A DNA stretch of 64,000 bases from an uncultured Marvinbryantia sp. (GTDB lineage Bacteria > Bacillota > Clostridia > Lachnospirales > Lachnospiraceae): positions 62,001-126,000 of the forward strand of contig CALDMO010000016.1 of assembly GCA_937915375.1 (NCBI GenBank), read 5' to 3'. Shown here piece by piece: positions 60,939 through 64,000 of this stretch. Each line of letters opens with the position of its first letter. The first letter of the stretch is position 1. The position numbers were made by a program, and so were the translations under genes. The notes under the pieces were generated by a model, which saw only the letters and a program-made list of their open reading frames with translations, was not told the origin of the DNA and made no database searches.

Positions 60939-62462
60939 ATGGAACAGAAAATATACCAAATTACCGGAGAAGAAATAAAAGGATTTCACAATCAGGTGGA
61001 TTACTGTATCGGCACGGGCCGAATGGGGTTAGCGCTTCAGAAAGAATATATGGATCAGCTGGCGCTGGTGCAAAGAGAAATCGGATTTTCACATATTCGC
61101 GGTCACGGCCTGTTTTCAGACGATATGGGAATTTATCAGGAGTATACGGATGAAAACGGAGATACGCAGGCGGAATATAATTTTACTTATCTGGATCTGG
61201 TTATGGATAATTACCGTCAGGTTGGTTTAAAACCATTTTTAGAGCTTGGATTTATGCCGCAGAAAATGGCTTCCGGTGACCAGACAGTTTTTTATTGGAA
61301 AGGAAATGTGACACCGCCAAAGACATATGACAGCTGGTGTGATATGGTACAGGCGACGCTGCGCCACCTGATGGAACGTTATGGTGCGGATGAGGTAGTT
61401 ACCTGGCCGTTGGAAGTATGGAATGAACCGAATCTTCCGGGGTTCTGGAAAGATGCGGACATGGAAGAATATTTTGTACTGTTTGAAAAAACATTGTATG
61501 CGATTAAAGAGGTAGACAGCCGTTTCCGAGTGGGTGGTCCGGCGATCTGCGGGGTAGATGATGAAAGATGGATTCGTTGTTTTCTGGAATTCTGCCAGAA
61601 AAAGAATCTGCCGTTTGACTTTGTGACACGCCATCATTATACAACGGAAGTGCCGCAGACGGACGGCCATTACGGATATGCGGCGCTGTCAGAAGCAGAG
61701 ATGGGGTTTGCGAATCTTCAGACAACCAGAGATATTGTAGACAGTTTTGCAGAATATCGTGGGATGCAGATTCATATCACAGAATTTAATACTTCCTATG
61801 TGCCAAACTGCCCGCTGCATGATACAAATCAGAACGCGGCGTATATCGCGCAGCAGCTTTCCAGATTGGGAGATGTCAACGAATCCTATTCCTACTGGAC
61901 CTTCGGAGATATTTTTGAGGAATTTGGCGTACCGCATGCGCCGTTCCACGGAGGATTTGGTCTGGTGGCAAACGGTTGTATTCCAAAACCGACATTTTGG
62001 ACGTTTCAGTTTTATAAACAGCTGACCGGAAGCTGTGTGCATCGTTCGGAAGACGCTGTGATCGTGCGGCAGCAAGATGGCAGTTACCGCGGTGTTGTAT
62101 GGAACTGCAGCAGAGAGCGTACGGGAAGAGAATTGGAACTTTCTTTTGCGCTGCCCGGCGAAAATCAGCCGTATGTACTGCTGACGAAAACCGTGGATGA
62201 AAAGACTTGTAATCCGCTGAAGCTCTGGCATGACCTGGGTGAGCCGAAACATCTGATGTCGGAACAGAAACAGTTGTTAAGAGAGGCAGCAAGACCGTTT
62301 GTCGCAAGTACGCGTGTGGCACCGGAAGCGACAGCACAGGGAGAGATGTTGAACGTACAGCTTTCTGTAAAAGAGCACGGCGTTATTTATTTTGAATTGA
62401 AACCGGTTTGTGATGGAGGCGACAGAGGATATTGTTATGATCGCGTGATGCAAAGAGATTAG
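60939..62462 (+). CDS. xynB: GH39 beta-xylosidase
   Basis: This 507-residue enzyme has the GH39 barrel with acid/base E163 (PLEVWNEPNLPGFW) and nucleophile E282 (HITEFNTSYVP), close to the positions I recall for Thermoanaerobacterium XynB. Supporting motifs are IGFSHIRGHGLFSDD and ESYSYWTFGDIFEE, with a C-terminal beta-sandwich. It releases xylose from xylo-oligosaccharides in the cytoplasm. The ATG at 60939 follows GAAAGGGC; longer in-frame starts back to 60846 lack a ribosome site and family similarity. The 137-bp gap before it contains only a weak possible promoter. Confidence 0.93.
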   Translation: MEQKIYQITGEEIKGFHNQVDYCIGTGRMGLALQKEYMDQLALVQREIGFSHIRGHGLFSDDMGIYQEYTDENGDTQAEYNFTYLDLVMDNYRQVGLKPFLELGFMPQKMASGDQTVFYWKGNVTPPKTYDSWCDMVQATLRHLMERYGADEVVTWPLEVWNEPNLPGFWKDADMEEYFVLFEKTLYAIKEVDSRFRVGGPAICGVDDERWIRCFLEFCQKKNLPFDFVTRHHYTTEVPQTDGHYGYAALSEAEMGFANLQTTRDIVDSFAEYRGMQIHITEFNTSYVPNCPLHDTNQNAAYIAQQLSRLGDVNESYSYWTFGDIFEEFGVPHAPFHGGFGLVANGCIPKPTFWTFQFYKQLTGSCVHRSEDAVIVRQQDGSYRGVVWNCSRERTGRELELSFALPGENQPYVLLTKTVDEKTCNPLKLWHDLGEPKHLMSEQKQLLREAARPFVASTRVAPEATAQGEMLNVQLSVKEHGVIYFELKPVCDGGDRGYCYDRVMQRD

Positions 62463-62473
62463 GGGGAAAAGGA

Positions 62474-64000
62474 ATGTTACGAGTTGTAAAAACAGAAAAT
62501 GGTTTGGTGCGCGGTATCGAGGCGGCAGATCCGCGGATTACGGTATTTCGCGGGGTACCGTTCGCGGCCCCGCCGGTGGGAGAAAATAGGTGGAGAGCGC
62601 CTCAGCCATGTGAAAATTGGGAAGGAATCCGGGATGCTTCCAGATTTGCGCCGATTTCCGTACAGGATACGCCAGGGCTTGGAACGGATATTTATTGCCG
62701 GGAATGGCATGTAGATCCGGAAACACCTATGAATGAAGATTGCCTGTATTTGAATATTTGGACAAACGCAAAATCAGATCAGGAAAAGCTGCCGGTTCTC
62801 ATCTGGTATTTTGGCGGAGCATTGCAGTGGGGCTATCCGTCGGAGATGGAATTTGACGGAGAACGTTTGGCGCGCCGCGGCGTGGTAGTGGTATCAGTAA
62901 ATTATCGGATCAATGTATTCGGATTTCTGGCACATCCGCAGTTGACCAAAGAACAGCCGGATGCCCCGGCAAACTTTGGAAATCTGGATCAGCAGGCGGG
63001 ACTTCAGTGGGTGATCCGCAACATTGCGGCTTTTGGCGGTGATCCGCAGAATATTACAATTGCCGGACAGTCTGCGGGCGGCGGAAGCGTACTGAGTCAG
63101 ATGGCCTGTCCGGGGAATCAGGGTTTATTTCAACGTGCGGTGATTATGAGCGCGATGATTCGTAATCCATATGACGTGAAGGGGTTCGGAAAACCGCAGC
63201 CGCTTTTAGAGGCCGAGTGGAACGGGCAGAATTTCTTTGATTTTCTGGGAGTGGAAAGTCTGGAAGAAGCCAGAAAACTGGATGCGTTTTATATACGTGA
63301 CAAATATGCGGAGTTTGCAAAGAATAATCCGAGAATGGGAACTGTGCAGGATGACTGTTTTTGTGTTGGAGATCCCTTACAGCTGTTTGCGGAGGGAAAA
63401 TGTGTGGATGTCGATGTGATGGCGGGAAATACGCAGGATGAATTTCCGGGGCTGTTGAAAAAGGATCCGGAGGATGATTCGGCATTTGCAAAAGAAAACG
63501 GCATTGAGTATACCATTAAAAGCGTTTTTGGAAAACGCTCTCAGGTAAGCGGCAAGGCAAATTATTATTATAAATTTGATGCGGATATTCCGGGATGGGA
63601 TCAGCCAGGCACCTTCCATTCCGTTGATCTGTGGTTTTTCTTTGAAACTTTAGCAAAATGCTGGAGACCGTTTGTGGGACATCATTATGACCTGGCAAGG
63701 CAAATGTGCAATTACTGGAGCAATTTTATTAAGACGGGAGATCCGAACGGGCAGGACGCAGACGGAACAGAGATGGAACGCTGGGAAACTTACACACAGG
63801 AGCATCCATGTGAAATGGTGTTTGAAAACCAGGGACCGAAAGCAAAAATTTTACAGCTGACACAGATGCAGAAAGATATGATGGAGAAGATTTGTGAGAG
63901 TCTGAAGAATGGTACAGCAGAAGAGCTCGGAACGATGCTGGATCCTGTTTGGAAGGCGCGGACACAGTATGCAGAAACTTTTGCTATGATAGAAGAAGCA
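62474..64000 (+). CDS. Type-B carboxylesterase, C-terminus beyond the window
   Basis: This gene starts at the ATG at 62474 behind GGGGGAAAAGGA, 11 bp after GH39, and is still open after 509 codons at the window end. The protein begins VVKTENGLVRGIEA and VFRGVPFAAPPVGENRWRAP, has the nucleophile Ser200 in AGQSAGGGSV, an acidic residue in GNTQDEFPG and a histidine in GTFHSVDLWFF, the usual alpha/beta-hydrolase triad of the type-B carboxylesterase family. No signal peptide is seen. In an arabinoxylan operon it may remove acetyl or feruloyl esters from imported oligosaccharides; the acyl group cannot be read from sequence. Confidence 0.87.
   Translation, partial: MLRVVKTENGLVRGIEAADPRITVFRGVPFAAPPVGENRWRAPQPCENWEGIRDASRFAPISVQDTPGLGTDIYCREWHVDPETPMNEDCLYLNIWTNAKSDQEKLPVLIWYFGGALQWGYPSEMEFDGERLARRGVVVVSVNYRINVFGFLAHPQLTKEQPDAPANFGNLDQQAGLQWVIRNIAAFGGDPQNITIAGQSAGGGSVLSQMACPGNQGLFQRAVIMSAMIRNPYDVKGFGKPQPLLEAEWNGQNFFDFLGVESLEEARKLDAFYIRDKYAEFAKNNPRMGTVQDDCFCVGDPLQLFAEGKCVDVDVMAGNTQDEFPGLLKKDPEDDSAFAKENGIEYTIKSVFGKRSQVSGKANYYYKFDADIPGWDQPGTFHSVDLWFFFETLAKCWRPFVGHHYDLARQMCNYWSNFIKTGDPNGQDADGTEMERWETYTQEHPCEMVFENQGPKAKILQLTQMQKDMMEKICESLKNGTAEELGTMLDPVWKARTQYAETFAMIEEA

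Overview
The window looks like a chromosome segment of a gut Lachnospiraceae (Clostridia, Blautia/Roseburia-like). Grounds: low-to-moderate G+C, GGAGG-type ribosome sites, pyruvate:ferredoxin oxidoreductase, a Clostridium-type bile salt hydrolase, an M16C protease-era-recO-lipoprotein-glyS block, and two Gram-positive polysaccharide utilisation loci (PULs) with LplB/YtcP-type permeases and no ATPase gene. Species cannot be named. No tRNA, rRNA, CRISPR array or intact insertion sequence was seen.

1-8.5 kb, envelope and stress genes. On the minus strand, an OmpR-type two-component system (3458-1744) is followed by degV, pgsA and the start of a cardiolipin synthase gene. The same 26-bp operator with GTTG every 11 bp precedes both the regulator and degV, at the same distance from a -10 hexamer. 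On the plus strand come a bile salt hydrolase, bioY under a BirA-type operator (coupled to a DUF1284 gene), and an hflK/hflC pair behind what looks like a Mn2+ (yybP-ykoY) riboswitch. A 260-bp palindromic element with three 63-bp tandem repeats follows hflC.

8.5-12.1 kb holds a strongly expressed PFOR gene.

12.3-39.3 kb is PUL 1: an IlvD/Edd dehydratase and a DapA-type aldolase with two glycosidases; a GH31 alpha-xylosidase; an AraC regulator divergent from an aldo/keto reductase, FucU, GH43, a secreted double-thioredoxin-like protein, a GH95 alpha-fucosidase and a membrane AraC sensor; then two permeases, GH42, a solute-binding protein, GH2 and GH29. The enzyme set fits import and intracellular breakdown of fucosylated xyloglucan (or host glycan) oligosaccharides, possibly with oxidative, non-phosphorylative fucose catabolism.

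39.4-46.1 kb is housekeeping: M16C peptidase, Era, RecO, a lipoprotein and glycyl-tRNA synthetase.

46.3-64 kb is PUL 2, an arabinoxylan locus: a divergent polysaccharide deacetylase, GH43, a LacI regulator, a broken AraC-phosphotransferase fusion gene, two permeases and a binding protein under a LacI-type operator, then a GH10-GH120 fusion, GH51, GH43, GH39 and a type-B carboxylesterase cut by the window end. The GH10-GH120 fusion joins an endoxylanase and a beta-helix beta-xylosidase in one cytoplasmic protein and is the most striking single gene. In both PULs an intrinsic terminator directly follows the solute-binding-protein gene, and both binding proteins lack a lipobox cysteine.
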